This document shows positions 42,243-50,856 of a stretch of 64,000 bases of DNA, piece after piece. The translations under genes and the position numbers were made by a program. Source of the DNA: Pseudomonas fragi (GTDB lineage Bacteria; Pseudomonadota; Gammaproteobacteria; Pseudomonadales; Pseudomonadaceae); contig NZ_CP104861.1 in NCBI RefSeq assembly GCF_025426255.1, forward strand, positions 3,968,001 to 4,032,000. The letters run 5' to 3'. Every line of letters starts with the position of its first letter. Position 1 is the stretch's first letter. The notes under the pieces are model-generated. The model was not told where the DNA came from. It saw nothing but the letters and a program-made list of their open reading frames with translations, and made no database searches.

Positions 42243-44840
42243 ATGCCCACTCGTTTCAACAGCCGGCCCTCATCCAACGTCCGCACAGGCGGTTTGCAGC
42301 AATGCACATTGTCGTTGTTGACCGCTGCCATAATTTTGGCTGGCGTACAGGCGGCTCCAGTCCTGGCGGCAACCGATGAGCAGCCGGCTACGCGTTACGT
42401 GGGTAACTACAAGTTTGCAATCACGCAACAGCCACTGGCCTCTGCCCTGAACGATTTCAGTACAGTCACCGGCTGGCAGGTCGGCCTGCCGGCTGAGCTG
42501 GCGCAGAACGTTTCTTCACCCGGCGTACGCGGTTCGCTGTCCCCGGAAAAAGCTCTGGAGCGTTTGCTGATCGGTACCAACCTGGGCTACCGCAAACTGA
42601 GCAACAACAATATCGTGCTGGAAAAGCGCAGCGGCACCACCGGCACCCTGGCCCTGCAACAAGTGACCATTAGCGCCACCCGCCAGGAGCAGGATGTGAA
42701 CTCGGTGCCCAGCACCGTCAGCGTCCATGACCGCCAGGATATGGACCGCAATAACGTCAATACCATCAAAGACCTGGTGCGGTATGAGCCGGGTGTTTCG
42801 GTAGGTGGTGCCGGTCAGCGTGGTGGTATCAGTAACTACAACATCCGCGGCATCGATGGCGACCGGATTCTGACCCAGGTCGATGGCGTAGAAATCCCCA
42901 ACTCGTTCTTCAACGGCCCTTACGCCAAGACCCAGCGCAACTATGTCGACCCGGAAGTCATCAAGCGCGTCGAAATCCTGCGTGGTCCGGCGTCAGTGCT
43001 GTACGGCAGCAACGCCATCGGCGGCGCCGTCAGCTACTTCACCCTGGACCCGGATGACATTATCAAGCCAGGCCAGGATGTCGGTGCCCGCCTTAAAACA
43101 GGTTACAGCTCGGCCGATCGCAGTTGGCTGAAATCAGGCACCGTGGCCGGGCGCTCCGGCGAATTCGACGGCCTGCTGCACCTGAGCCAGCGTGAAGGTC
43201 ACGAAACCGAATCCTATGGCGATCACGGCGGCACCGGCCTGTCCCGCACTGCGGCCAACCCCGAAGACGTGAAAACCACCAACGTACTGGCCAAGGCAGG
43301 CTGGAACTACAACGATGATGATCGTCTTGGCTTCACTTATGAGAAGTACAAGGACCGTGTCAGCGTCAATGAAAAAAGTGCCGTCGGCGGCCCCTACAAC
43401 GCGGGTCAGCCTCTGGGCATGTACCTCTCGCGCAATGGCAAGGACACCATCAGCCGTGAGCGTTTCGGCCTGGAAAACAGCATGGTGCTCGACACCCTGC
43501 TGGCCGACCACTTCAAGTGGAGTCTGAACTATCAGATCGCCAAGACCGACCAGGACACCCTGGAAGACTACTTCCCTTTCAGCCGTCATGTGATGCGTTC
43601 ACGTAACACCACCTACGAAGAAAAGTCGTGGGTACTGGATGCCCAAGCAGACAAGGCTTTCCATATTGCCGACACAGATCACTTGCTGACCTACGGCGCC
43701 ACCGTCAAGCATCAGAAAGTCACCGGTTCGCGCAGCGGCTCGGGCACTTGCCTGGCCATTGGTTCGGGTTGCACCGCTGTTGGCGCCGACAGCCCGAAAG
43801 ACTATCTGGTCAAATCCAGCGATTTCCCGGACCCGACCATCAACACCTATAGCCTGTTCGCCCAGGATCAGATCAGCTGGAACAACTGGACCTTTATGCC
43901 GGGCATGCGTTACGACTACACCAAGCTGACGCCGCACATCACTCAAGAGTTCCTGAACACCGTTAACCCTAAAAATCTGGACACGGTCAGCGACAAGGAA
44001 AAGGTCTGGCATCGCCTGTCGCCCAAGCTAGGCGTGACCTATGCGTTCAACGACAACTACACCTGGTACGGCCAATATGCCGAAGGCTTCCGTACACCGA
44101 CCGCCAAATCACTGTATGGCCGCTTTGATAACCTTCAGGCAGGCTACTCGGTAGAGCCAAACCCGGACCTGGAACCGGAAAAAAGCAAAAGCTACGAGAC
44201 CGGCTTGCGCGGCAACTTTGACGCTGGATCATTCGACGTTGCGGTTTTCTATAACAAGTACCGCGACTTCATCAATGAAGACGCCATCACTCCTGGCTAT
44301 GACGACCTCAAGTTCCGGGCCAACAATATCAAGCACGCCACCATCAAGGGTGCAGAAGTGAAAGGTCGCTTGAATCTGGACGCCTTCGGCGCGCCTCAAG
44401 GCCTGTACACCCGTGGCTCGGTGGCCTATGCCCACGGCCGCAATGACGACACCGGCCAGCCAATCAACAGCGTCAACCCGCTGACCGCCGTCATGGGCCT
44501 GGGCTACGAGCAACAAAACTACGGTGGTCTGGTGAGCTGGACCCTGGTCAAGAACAAGGATCAGGTAGACGACACCAGCTTCTTCTCACCGGACGGCACC
44601 AGCAAACAATTCAAGTCGCCGGGCTATGGCGTGCTCGACCTGACCGGTTTCTACAAGGTCACCAAGGACGTCACCGTCAACGCTGGCCTGTACAACCTGA
44701 CCGACAAAAAATACTGGAACTGGGATGACGTGCGCGGCTACGACAGCGTGGGGGAAGCAGGTGTGCTGAACCCGGCCAATATGGAGCGTTTGACCGCTCC
44801 AGGCCGCAACTTCGCAATCAATCTGGTCTGGGATATCTGA
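42243..44840 (+). CDS. TonB-dependent haem/haemoprotein receptor with signalling domain
   Basis: Outer-membrane transducer and transporter, 865-residue precursor. The signal peptide runs to about residue 42 (VLA before ATDEQP). An N-terminal STN signalling domain (about 55-125, YKFAITQQPLASALNDFS) contacts the FecR protein. The plug domain (RGIDGDRILTQVDGVEIPNS, then RVEILRGPASVLYGSNAIGG) is followed by the 22-strand barrel ending in W-D-I. It belongs to the haemoglobin/transferrin/lactoferrin receptor family. The haem-receptor boxes appear as variants FRTP and NPDL near residues 616 and 639. GGAG is 7-8 bases before the ATG. A CGTCT motif near 42160 may be part of an ECF promoter. Confidence 0.92.
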   Translation: MPTRFNSRPSSNVRTGGLQQCTLSLLTAAIILAGVQAAPVLAATDEQPATRYVGNYKFAITQQPLASALNDFSTVTGWQVGLPAELAQNVSSPGVRGSLSPEKALERLLIGTNLGYRKLSNNNIVLEKRSGTTGTLALQQVTISATRQEQDVNSVPSTVSVHDRQDMDRNNVNTIKDLVRYEPGVSVGGAGQRGGISNYNIRGIDGDRILTQVDGVEIPNSFFNGPYAKTQRNYVDPEVIKRVEILRGPASVLYGSNAIGGAVSYFTLDPDDIIKPGQDVGARLKTGYSSADRSWLKSGTVAGRSGEFDGLLHLSQREGHETESYGDHGGTGLSRTAANPEDVKTTNVLAKAGWNYNDDDRLGFTYEKYKDRVSVNEKSAVGGPYNAGQPLGMYLSRNGKDTISRERFGLENSMVLDTLLADHFKWSLNYQIAKTDQDTLEDYFPFSRHVMRSRNTTYEEKSWVLDAQADKAFHIADTDHLLTYGATVKHQKVTGSRSGSGTCLAIGSGCTAVGADSPKDYLVKSSDFPDPTINTYSLFAQDQISWNNWTFMPGMRYDYTKLTPHITQEFLNTVNPKNLDTVSDKEKVWHRLSPKLGVTYAFNDNYTWYGQYAEGFRTPTAKSLYGRFDNLQAGYSVEPNPDLEPEKSKSYETGLRGNFDAGSFDVAVFYNKYRDFINEDAITPGYDDLKFRANNIKHATIKGAEVKGRLNLDAFGAPQGLYTRGSVAYAHGRNDDTGQPINSVNPLTAVMGLGYEQQNYGGLVSWTLVKNKDQVDDTSFFSPDGTSKQFKSPGYGVLDLTGFYKVTKDVTVNAGLYNLTDKKYWNWDDVRGYDSVGEAGVLNPANMERLTAPGRNFAINLVWDI

Positions 44841-44951
44841 CCTCAAAGCTCACCGCGCAGGCTTTTGCTCTGCGCAGTGAGGATTTTTTACTGTGATGCG
44901 TCTTCCTGATCGTCTAGTTACAAAGCGCATCTCATTCTCAAGGATATATTC

Positions 44952-45560
44952 ATGACCGCTCCTGAATCCGCAGCACGTCCTGCCTTGCGTTCGCAACGTC
45001 TGAACCAGATCACCAACGAGCCGCATCAAAAGCTCGACACACTGGTCAAGGCGCACAAGCCGTTTGAAGAAGTGGCCAATTTCGCCCGCTTTGTCGTGGC
45101 CCAGTACCTGTTCCAGTCGGAACTCAAGACGCTGTATACCGACCCGGCCCTGAAAGAGATCGTGCCCGACTTGCCAGAGCGCTGCCGCGCCGAGCAAGCC
45201 AAGGCCGACCTGGCTGACCTCAACACCGAAGTGCCGGCCCCGGTTGCCGGTGCGGTCAACTCGCCAAGCAAGGCCGAAGCACTGGGCTGGATCTTCGTTT
45301 CCGAAGGCTCCAAGTTAGGCGCTGCGTTCTTGATCAAGCGTGCCGTGGGCCTGGGCCTGAGCGACACCTTTGGTGCCCGCCACTTGGGCGAGCCTGCTGG
45401 TGGCCGTGCCGAAGGCTGGAAAAGCTTTATCAAGACCCTTGACGGTCTGAAACTGACCGCTGAAGAAGAAACCGATCTGGACAAAGGTGCAGTAGCGGCT
45501 TTTGAGCGTTTCACCGTATTACTGGAACACGCCTACGCTGCTCAGCCAGAACTGGCTTAA
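44952..45560 (+). CDS. hemO: Haem oxygenase HemO/PigA type
   Basis: Opens the imported haem ring, releasing iron, CO and biliverdin in the cytoplasm. The 202-residue protein has a proximal-His candidate at His25 in NEPHQKLD and the distal helix motif ALGWIFVSEGSKLGAAFL with flexible glycines. Both are typical of the Pseudomonas PigA/HemO branch. AAGGAT lies 8-9 bases before the ATG. It lies 111 bases after the receptor gene in the same direction, so uptake and degradation genes appear to form one unit. Confidence 0.95.
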   Translation: MTAPESAARPALRSQRLNQITNEPHQKLDTLVKAHKPFEEVANFARFVVAQYLFQSELKTLYTDPALKEIVPDLPERCRAEQAKADLADLNTEVPAPVAGAVNSPSKAEALGWIFVSEGSKLGAAFLIKRAVGLGLSDTFGARHLGEPAGGRAEGWKSFIKTLDGLKLTAEEETDLDKGAVAAFERFTVLLEHAYAAQPELA

Positions 45561-45569
45561 GCTGACAGG

Positions 45570-45593
45570 CCCGGTCAGCGCTGGCTGACCGGG
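45570..45593 (+). other. Stem-loop between hemO and the DUF454 gene
   Basis: CCCGGTCAG pairs with CTGACCGGG around a 6-base loop, 10 bases after the hemO stop. There is no T run, so it may be an mRNA end or attenuator rather than a full terminator. Confidence 0.5.
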
Positions 45594-45602
45594 AGTCCTT
45601 TT

Positions 45603-46031
45603 ATGCGTCTTGAGCTTATGACCCGCCAAAGCCAATCCTCGTCGAAAATCACTCGCATTCTGTTCGGCTTGCTGGCCTACGTGAGCCTTGGCATTGGCCT
45701 GATCGCCATTGTGATTCCTGGCCTGCCAACTACCGAATTCATTTTGCTCGCTGCCTGGGCCGCGACCAAAAGCTCCCCGCGCCTGAGTGCCTGGCTCGAA
45801 AATCACCGTTTGTTTGGCCCGATCCTGACTAACTGGCGCAACGGCAAAATCATCCAGCGCAAGGCCAAGGTCAGCGCCACCATCAGCATGCTGCTGTGTG
45901 CAGGGTTGATGCTGTATGTGCTCGACCACCAATGGCCGGTCTTCCTCGCCATTGCCGGCATGAGCATGGGCAACCTGTGGATCTGGTCACGGCCGGAGCG
46001 CTTACCTGTTGCAACTGCAAAACACCTGTAG
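45603..46031 (+). CDS. DUF454 (YbaN-family) membrane protein
   Basis: Small inner-membrane protein of 142 residues. It has a long hydrophobic stretch at about 17-50 with the family motif IPGLPTTEFILLAAW. A cytoplasmic basic loop (SPRLSAWLENHRLFGPIL) and two further membrane segments at about 94-125 follow. YbaN/DUF454 proteins often lie next to haem or iron genes, and I believe one also follows the haem oxygenase in P. putida. The biochemical role is unknown. The stop codon TAG is formed by the first bases of the adjoining long repeat. GGGAG is about 8 bases before the ATG at 45603; the ATG at 45618 is an alternative. Confidence 0.85.
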   Translation: MRLELMTRQSQSSSKITRILFGLLAYVSLGIGLIAIVIPGLPTTEFILLAAWAATKSSPRLSAWLENHRLFGPILTNWRNGKIIQRKAKVSATISMLLCAGLMLYVLDHQWPVFLAIAGMSMGNLWIWSRPERLPVATAKHL

Positions 46032-46173
46032 CCGCTGCCGCAGGAACGAGGCTGCGTACGGCGACGTAGTCGTCGTAAAACATGAATCCCGTTTTTACCT
46101 GACACAACCAAATTGCCTGACTTTACGACGGCTTCGCCGCCGGACGCAGCCTGGCAGGCTCGGCAGCTGCTAC
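46028..46173. repeat. Long inverted repeat, class II, copy C
   Basis: GTAGCCGCTGCCGCAGGAAC on the left and an inverted arm CGGCAGCTGCTAC on the right enclose a different inner part (CGTCGTAAAACATGAATCCC). It begins inside the last codons of the DUF454 gene and supplies its stop codon. Confidence 0.85.
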
Positions 46174-46180
46174 AAAATAA

Positions 46181-47608
46181 TCACAAGCTTATAAAACCGC
46201 CATAGAGCGCATACGCCGCCCCCAGTGCAGTCATCAGCACCGCCGCAAAAATCACCTTCTCCCATGTTTTGAACAGAGGTTCATTCTGTTCACGCTTGGC
46301 CTTGGCAAAAAAGAAAATCCCCGGGGCATACAGCAACGCCGACAGCAACAGATACTTGGGGCCCGCCGCATACAGCAACCACATCGCATAGATCAGCGCG
46401 ACAGCCCCCACCGCCAGGTCCTTGATGCGCCGACGACCCGCCCGTTCGTAAGTCTCGCCCCTTATGCACAACAGCACCGCATAGGCGGCCGACCACAGGT
46501 AAGGCACCAGAATCATCGACGAGGCCAGGTAGATCAGGCTGGTATAGGTGCCGGCAGACACCAGGGTGATAATCAAAAAAATCTGGATCATCGAGTTGGT
46601 CAGCCACAAGGCGTTGACCGGTACATGGTTGGCGTTTTCCTTTTTCAAAAACGCCGGCATGGTTTTATCCCTTGCCGTGGCATACAGAATTTCTGCACAC
46701 AGCAACGCCCACGACAACAGCGCCCCCAGCAACGAAATCGCCAAGCCGATACTGATTAGAATCGCCCCCCACTCCCCCACCACATGCTTGAGTACACCGG
46801 CCATCGACGGGTTCTGCAGCTTCGCCAGCTCCGGTTGGCTCATGATGCCCAGCGACAGCACGTTGACCAGCACCAGCAACGCCAGCACGCCGAGAAAACC
46901 GATGACGGTGGCCTTGCCCACATCCGAACGTCTTTCGGCCCGCCCCGAGTACACACTGGCGCCTTCGATGCCAATAAACACAAACACCGTGACCAGCATC
47001 ATGTTGCGCACCTGGTCCATCACACTGCCCAGGCTCGGGGTCTCGGCCCCCCAAAAATCCCGGGTAAAAATATCCGCTTTAAATGCCACACCAGCCAACA
47101 CGATAAACATCACGATCGGCACGATTTTGGCGACGGTGGTCAACTGGTTGATGAACGCTGCCTCCTTGATCCCGCGCAGCACCAAAAAGTGCACACCCCA
47201 CAACAGCAGCGACGCACAACCGATGGCAATCGGCGTGTTGCCTTGCCCGAACATCGGGAAAAAATAGCCCAGGGTACTGAACAGCAACACGAAGTAGCCG
47301 ACGTTGCCCATCCAGGCGCTGATCCAGTAACCCCAGGCGGACGAAAAACCCATGTAATCGCCGAAACCGGCCTTGGCGTAGGCATACACCCCCGAGTCGA
47401 GTTCCGGCTTGCGATTGGCAAGGGTCTGAAACACAAAGGCCAGCGCCAGCATGCCCACCGCAGTGACCGCCCAGCCGATCAACACGGCACCGCCCGCTGC
47501 ACGCTCGGCGATATTTTGTGGCAGCGAAAAAATCCCGCCGCCAATCATCGAGCCAACCACCAACGCGATCAGGGCGTTTAGCCGGAGCTTCTGTGTCTGT
47601 TGCGACAT
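46181..47608 (-). CDS. Arginine/ornithine antiporter paralogue (ArcD-type, APC superfamily)
   Basis: Inner-membrane amino-acid antiporter of 475 residues with about 12 membrane segments. The APC start ALIALVVGSMIGGGIFSLPQ is followed by GVYAYAKAGFGDYMGFSSAW and PAFLKKENANHVPVNALWLT. It is the same length as the ArcD at 48061 and identical to it over long stretches, so the two arose by duplication. It faces away from the arc operon with its own start (ATG 47608, GAGGTG upstream) and no Anr-like box beside it. It may exchange another cationic amino acid or work in other conditions. Confidence 0.92.
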   Translation of the reverse strand: MSQQTQKLRLNALIALVVGSMIGGGIFSLPQNIAERAAGGAVLIGWAVTAVGMLALAFVFQTLANRKPELDSGVYAYAKAGFGDYMGFSSAWGYWISAWMGNVGYFVLLFSTLGYFFPMFGQGNTPIAIGCASLLLWGVHFLVLRGIKEAAFINQLTTVAKIVPIVMFIVLAGVAFKADIFTRDFWGAETPSLGSVMDQVRNMMLVTVFVFIGIEGASVYSGRAERRSDVGKATVIGFLGVLALLVLVNVLSLGIMSQPELAKLQNPSMAGVLKHVVGEWGAILISIGLAISLLGALLSWALLCAEILYATARDKTMPAFLKKENANHVPVNALWLTNSMIQIFLIITLVSAGTYTSLIYLASSMILVPYLWSAAYAVLLCIRGETYERAGRRRIKDLAVGAVALIYAMWLLYAAGPKYLLLSALLYAPGIFFFAKAKREQNEPLFKTWEKVIFAAVLMTALGAAYALYGGFISL

Positions 47609-47983
47609 CGCCACCTCTGCTGCTGTTGATTTAAAACTCAGGGCTATAAAGCTACAGCCGCTCACCGACTAAATATATGAACTAACCGAACGTTTAATAG
47701 GGTTGCGCAATAAGCCGGCCATTCTTAATTGCGAACCTTTCTATTGAAACCTAAAAAACTGTTCACATATAGATGACGATTTAATTTCGTCGACAGGTTC
47801 ATGAAACATAGCAATGAAATTTGCATATCTGAAAATACTGGCTAGCTTCAATCCCCACGACCCTCCGGTCAACGAACGTATTAATACCTGAAAACATGTC
47901 TGGAGTAAGGCTTTCAGGAAGCGTCATAAAAATACGTCATCGCGACCTTCCCCGCTCTATCAACAATGGAATGTAGTAATGCC

Positions 47984-47997
47984 CTGATCTATGTCAA
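47984..47997 (+). promoter_or_regulatory. Anr-type box before arcDABC
   Basis: CTGAT-CTAT-GTCAA matches 8 of 10 defined positions of TTGAT-N4-ATCAA and ends 63 bases before the arcD ATG. That spacing fits an activator site at about -40. The arc operon of P. aeruginosa is known to need Anr. The 452-base gap between the two arcD genes shows no other gene. Confidence 0.6.
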
Positions 47998-48060
47998 ACG
48001 GCTCGAATACCAATGGACTTACTTTGAAGCCTCACTTCTCCTGGATTGGAGTTACTACAA

Positions 48061-49488
48061 ATGTCTGATACTCCTGGAAAACTGCGACTGGGTGCGCTGG
48101 TTGCTCTAGTAGTTGGTTCAATGATTGGCGGTGGCATTTTTTCATTGCCGCAAAACATGGCCGCCAGTGCCGATGTGGGTGCAATCCTGATCGGTTGGGC
48201 AATCACCGCAGTCGGTATGTTAACCCTCGCTTTTGTGTTCCAAACCCTCGCCAACCGCAAACCTGACCTCGACGGCGGCGTCTATGCCTACGCCAAGGCC
48301 GGCTTCGGCGATTACATGGGTTTCTCATCCGCTTGGGGTTACTGGATCAGCGCCTGGCTGGGTAACGTCGGCTACTTCGTGTTGCTGTTCAGCACCTTGG
48401 GTTACTTCTTCCCGATCTTCGGTGAAGGCAACACCCCTGCGGCCATCATCGGTGCCTCAATCCTGCTGTGGGCTGTGCATTTTCTGGTACTGCGCGGGAT
48501 CAAGGAAGCAGCGTTCATCAACCTGGTGACCACCGTTGCCAAGGTCGTACCGCTGGTGCTGTTTATCCTGATTGCCATCTTCGCGTTCAAGCTGGACATC
48601 TTTACCAGCGACATCTGGGGCGTGAAAAACCCGGACCTGGGCAGCGTGATGGACCAGGTGCGCAACATGATGCTGGTCACCGTATGGGTGTTCATCGGTA
48701 TCGAAGGCGCAAGCATCTTCTCTTCCCGTGCCGAGAAACGTTCGGACGTGGGTCGAGCCACCGTGATCGGTTTTATCACCGTGCTGCTGTTGCTGGTACT
48801 GGTGAACGTGCTGTCGCTGGGCATCATGACTCAGCCTGAACTGGCCAAACTGCAGAACCCGTCGATGGCGGCCGTGCTTGAGCATGTGGTCGGTCACTGG
48901 GGTGCGGTGCTGATCAGCGTCGGCTTGATCATCTCGCTGCTGGGTGCCCTGTTGTCCTGGGTACTGCTGTGCGCCGAAATCATGTTCGCGGCGGCCAAGG
49001 ACCACACCATGCCGGCCTTCCTGAAAAAGGAAAACGCCAACCATGTTCCGGTCAACGCCCTGTGGCTCACCAACGCCATGGTGCAACTGTTCCTGATCAT
49101 CACCCTGTTCTCGGCCAGTACCTATCTGTCGCTGATCTACCTCGCGACCTCGATGATTCTGGTGCCTTACCTCTGGTCTGCGGCCTACGGCTTCCTGCTG
49201 GCGGTGCGTGCCGAGACTTACGAGAACGCCCTGGCAGAACGCAAGAAAGACTTGATCATCGGTGGTATCGCGCTGATCTACGCCATCTGGCTGATCTATG
49301 CCGGCGGCCTCAAGTACCTGCTGCTCTCGGCCCTGCTGTACGCACCTGGCGCCATTCTGTTCGCCAAGGCCAAGCGTGAAAGTGGCCAACCTGTTTTCAC
49401 CAACATCGAGAAAGTAATTTTTGCCGCAGTAGTGATCGGCGCCCTGGTGGCTGCCTATGGTCTCTACGACGGCTTCCTGACCCTGTAA
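48061..49488 (+). CDS. arcD: Arginine/ornithine antiporter ArcD
   Basis: Exchanges external arginine for ornithine in the arginine deiminase pathway. The protein has 475 residues and about 12 membrane segments, with the APC motif ALVALVVGSMIGGGIFSLPQ near the start. GGAG lies 9 bases before the ATG at 48061; an upstream in-frame ATG at 48046 has none. It is first in arcDABC, with arcA 33 bases downstream. The divergent paralogue at 46181-47608 is a separate unit. Confidence 0.96.
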   Translation: MSDTPGKLRLGALVALVVGSMIGGGIFSLPQNMAASADVGAILIGWAITAVGMLTLAFVFQTLANRKPDLDGGVYAYAKAGFGDYMGFSSAWGYWISAWLGNVGYFVLLFSTLGYFFPIFGEGNTPAAIIGASILLWAVHFLVLRGIKEAAFINLVTTVAKVVPLVLFILIAIFAFKLDIFTSDIWGVKNPDLGSVMDQVRNMMLVTVWVFIGIEGASIFSSRAEKRSDVGRATVIGFITVLLLLVLVNVLSLGIMTQPELAKLQNPSMAAVLEHVVGHWGAVLISVGLIISLLGALLSWVLLCAEIMFAAAKDHTMPAFLKKENANHVPVNALWLTNAMVQLFLIITLFSASTYLSLIYLATSMILVPYLWSAAYGFLLAVRAETYENALAERKKDLIIGGIALIYAIWLIYAGGLKYLLLSALLYAPGAILFAKAKRESGQPVFTNIEKVIFAAVVIGALVAAYGLYDGFLTL

Positions 49489-49521
49489 CAACCTGTTTGT
49501 GTACTTTGGAGGATGACTGTA

Positions 49522-50778
49522 ATGACCACGGAAAAAGTGAAGTTCGGCGTGCATTCCGAAGCCGGTAAGCTGCATAAGGTTATGGTGTGTTCCCCAGGCC
49601 TGGCTCACCAGCGCCTGACCCCAAGCAACTGCGATGAGCTGCTGTTCGATGACGTGCTGTGGGTCAACCAGGCCAAGCGCGATCACTTCGACTTCGTCAC
49701 CAAGATGCGCGATCGCGGTATTGATGTACTGGAAATGCATAACCTGCTGACCGATATCGTCGCCATGCCAGAAGCCCTGGACTGGATCCTGGACCACAAA
49801 GTGACCCCCAATCAGGTGGGTGTGGGCCTGGTCAACGAAGTCAAATCCTGGATCAAGAGCCTTGAGCCACGCCAGGCGGCCGAATACCTGATCGGCGGCG
49901 TGTCGGCAGACGACCTGCCAGACAGCTTTGGTGGCAAGACCATTCAGATGTTCCGCGATTTCCTCGGCCACACCAGCTTTATCCTGCCACCGCTGCCCAA
50001 CACTCAGTTCACCCGTGACACCACCTGCTGGATCTACGGTGGCGTGACGCTGAACCCGATGTACTGGCCAGCGCGTCGTCAGGAAACCCTGCTGACCACG
50101 GCGATCTACAAGTTCCACCCCGAGTTCACCAACGCCGAATTCCAGATCTGGTACGGCGACCCGACAGTCGACCACGGCAACGCCAGCCTTGAAGGCGGCG
50201 ACGTGATGCCCGTCGGCAACGGCGTGGTACTGATCGGTATGGGCGAGCGCACCTCGCGTCAGGCCATCGGCCAACTGGCGCTGAACCTGTTCAAGAACAA
50301 AGCGGTAGAACGCATCATCGTGGCCGGCATGCCGCGCTCACGCGCCGCGATGCACCTGGACACCGTATTCAGCTTCTGCGACCGCGACCTGGTCACCATC
50401 TTCCCTGAAGTGGTGAAGCAGATCGTTGCCTTCTCCCTGTATCCGGATGACAAGAAACAAGGCGGCATCGATGTACGACGCGAAGAAGGCAGCTTCCTCG
50501 AAGTCGTGGCCCACGCCCTGGGTCTGAAAAAACTGCGCGTCGTCGAAACCGGCGGCAACTCTTTCGCCGCAGAACGCGAGCAGTGGGACGACGGCAACAA
50601 CGTGGTGGCGCTGGAACCTGGCGTGGTCATTGGCTACGACCGCAACACTTATACCAACACCCTGCTGCGCAAGGCTGGCGTTGAAGTCATCACCATCAGC
50701 GCCTCCGAACTGGGACGCGGCCGTGGCGGTGGCCACTGCATGACCTGCCCGATCATTCGCGACCCAATCGACTATTAA
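49522..50778 (+). CDS. arcA: Arginine deiminase ArcA
   Basis: Hydrolyses arginine to citrulline and ammonia, the first step of the fermentative pathway. The 418-residue length equals that of P. aeruginosa ArcA. The nucleophile Cys406 lies in GRGRGGGHCMTCPIIRDP, and FTRDTTCWIYGG, GGDVMPVGNGVVLIGM and HLDTVFSF carry the other active-site residues. GGAGG sits directly against an ATG at 49513 but 9 bases before the ATG at 49522, so 49522 is the start. Confidence 0.98.
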   Translation: MTTEKVKFGVHSEAGKLHKVMVCSPGLAHQRLTPSNCDELLFDDVLWVNQAKRDHFDFVTKMRDRGIDVLEMHNLLTDIVAMPEALDWILDHKVTPNQVGVGLVNEVKSWIKSLEPRQAAEYLIGGVSADDLPDSFGGKTIQMFRDFLGHTSFILPPLPNTQFTRDTTCWIYGGVTLNPMYWPARRQETLLTTAIYKFHPEFTNAEFQIWYGDPTVDHGNASLEGGDVMPVGNGVVLIGMGERTSRQAIGQLALNLFKNKAVERIIVAGMPRSRAAMHLDTVFSFCDRDLVTIFPEVVKQIVAFSLYPDDKKQGGIDVRREEGSFLEVVAHALGLKKLRVVETGGNSFAAEREQWDDGNNVVALEPGVVIGYDRNTYTNTLLRKAGVEVITISASELGRGRGGGHCMTCPIIRDPIDY

Positions 50779-50794
50779 TCACCCCATTTGATTG

Positions 50795-50827
50795 CTTGCG
50801 CGGGCCCCTACGAGGGGCCAGTGCAAG
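50795..50827 (+). other. Stem-loop between arcA and arcB
   Basis: CTTGC/GCAAG and GGCCCCT/AGGGGCC form a two-part hairpin in the 78-base gap. In P. aeruginosa the arc mRNA is processed and stabilised between cistrons, and this structure could serve that purpose. Confidence 0.65.
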
Positions 50828-50856
50828 CCGGTTAACCCAAAACCAAGGAGATCACC

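Noticed and set aside
47609..48060. Possible small gene between the two arcD genes
   Set aside because: No frame with a plausible start and ribosome binding site was found; the interval is better explained as two divergent promoters.
48457..50274. 605-codon open frame on the minus strand across arcD and arcA
   Set aside because: Antisense to two clearly identified genes of an ordered operon; the product is His/Gln-rich and without recognisable domains.
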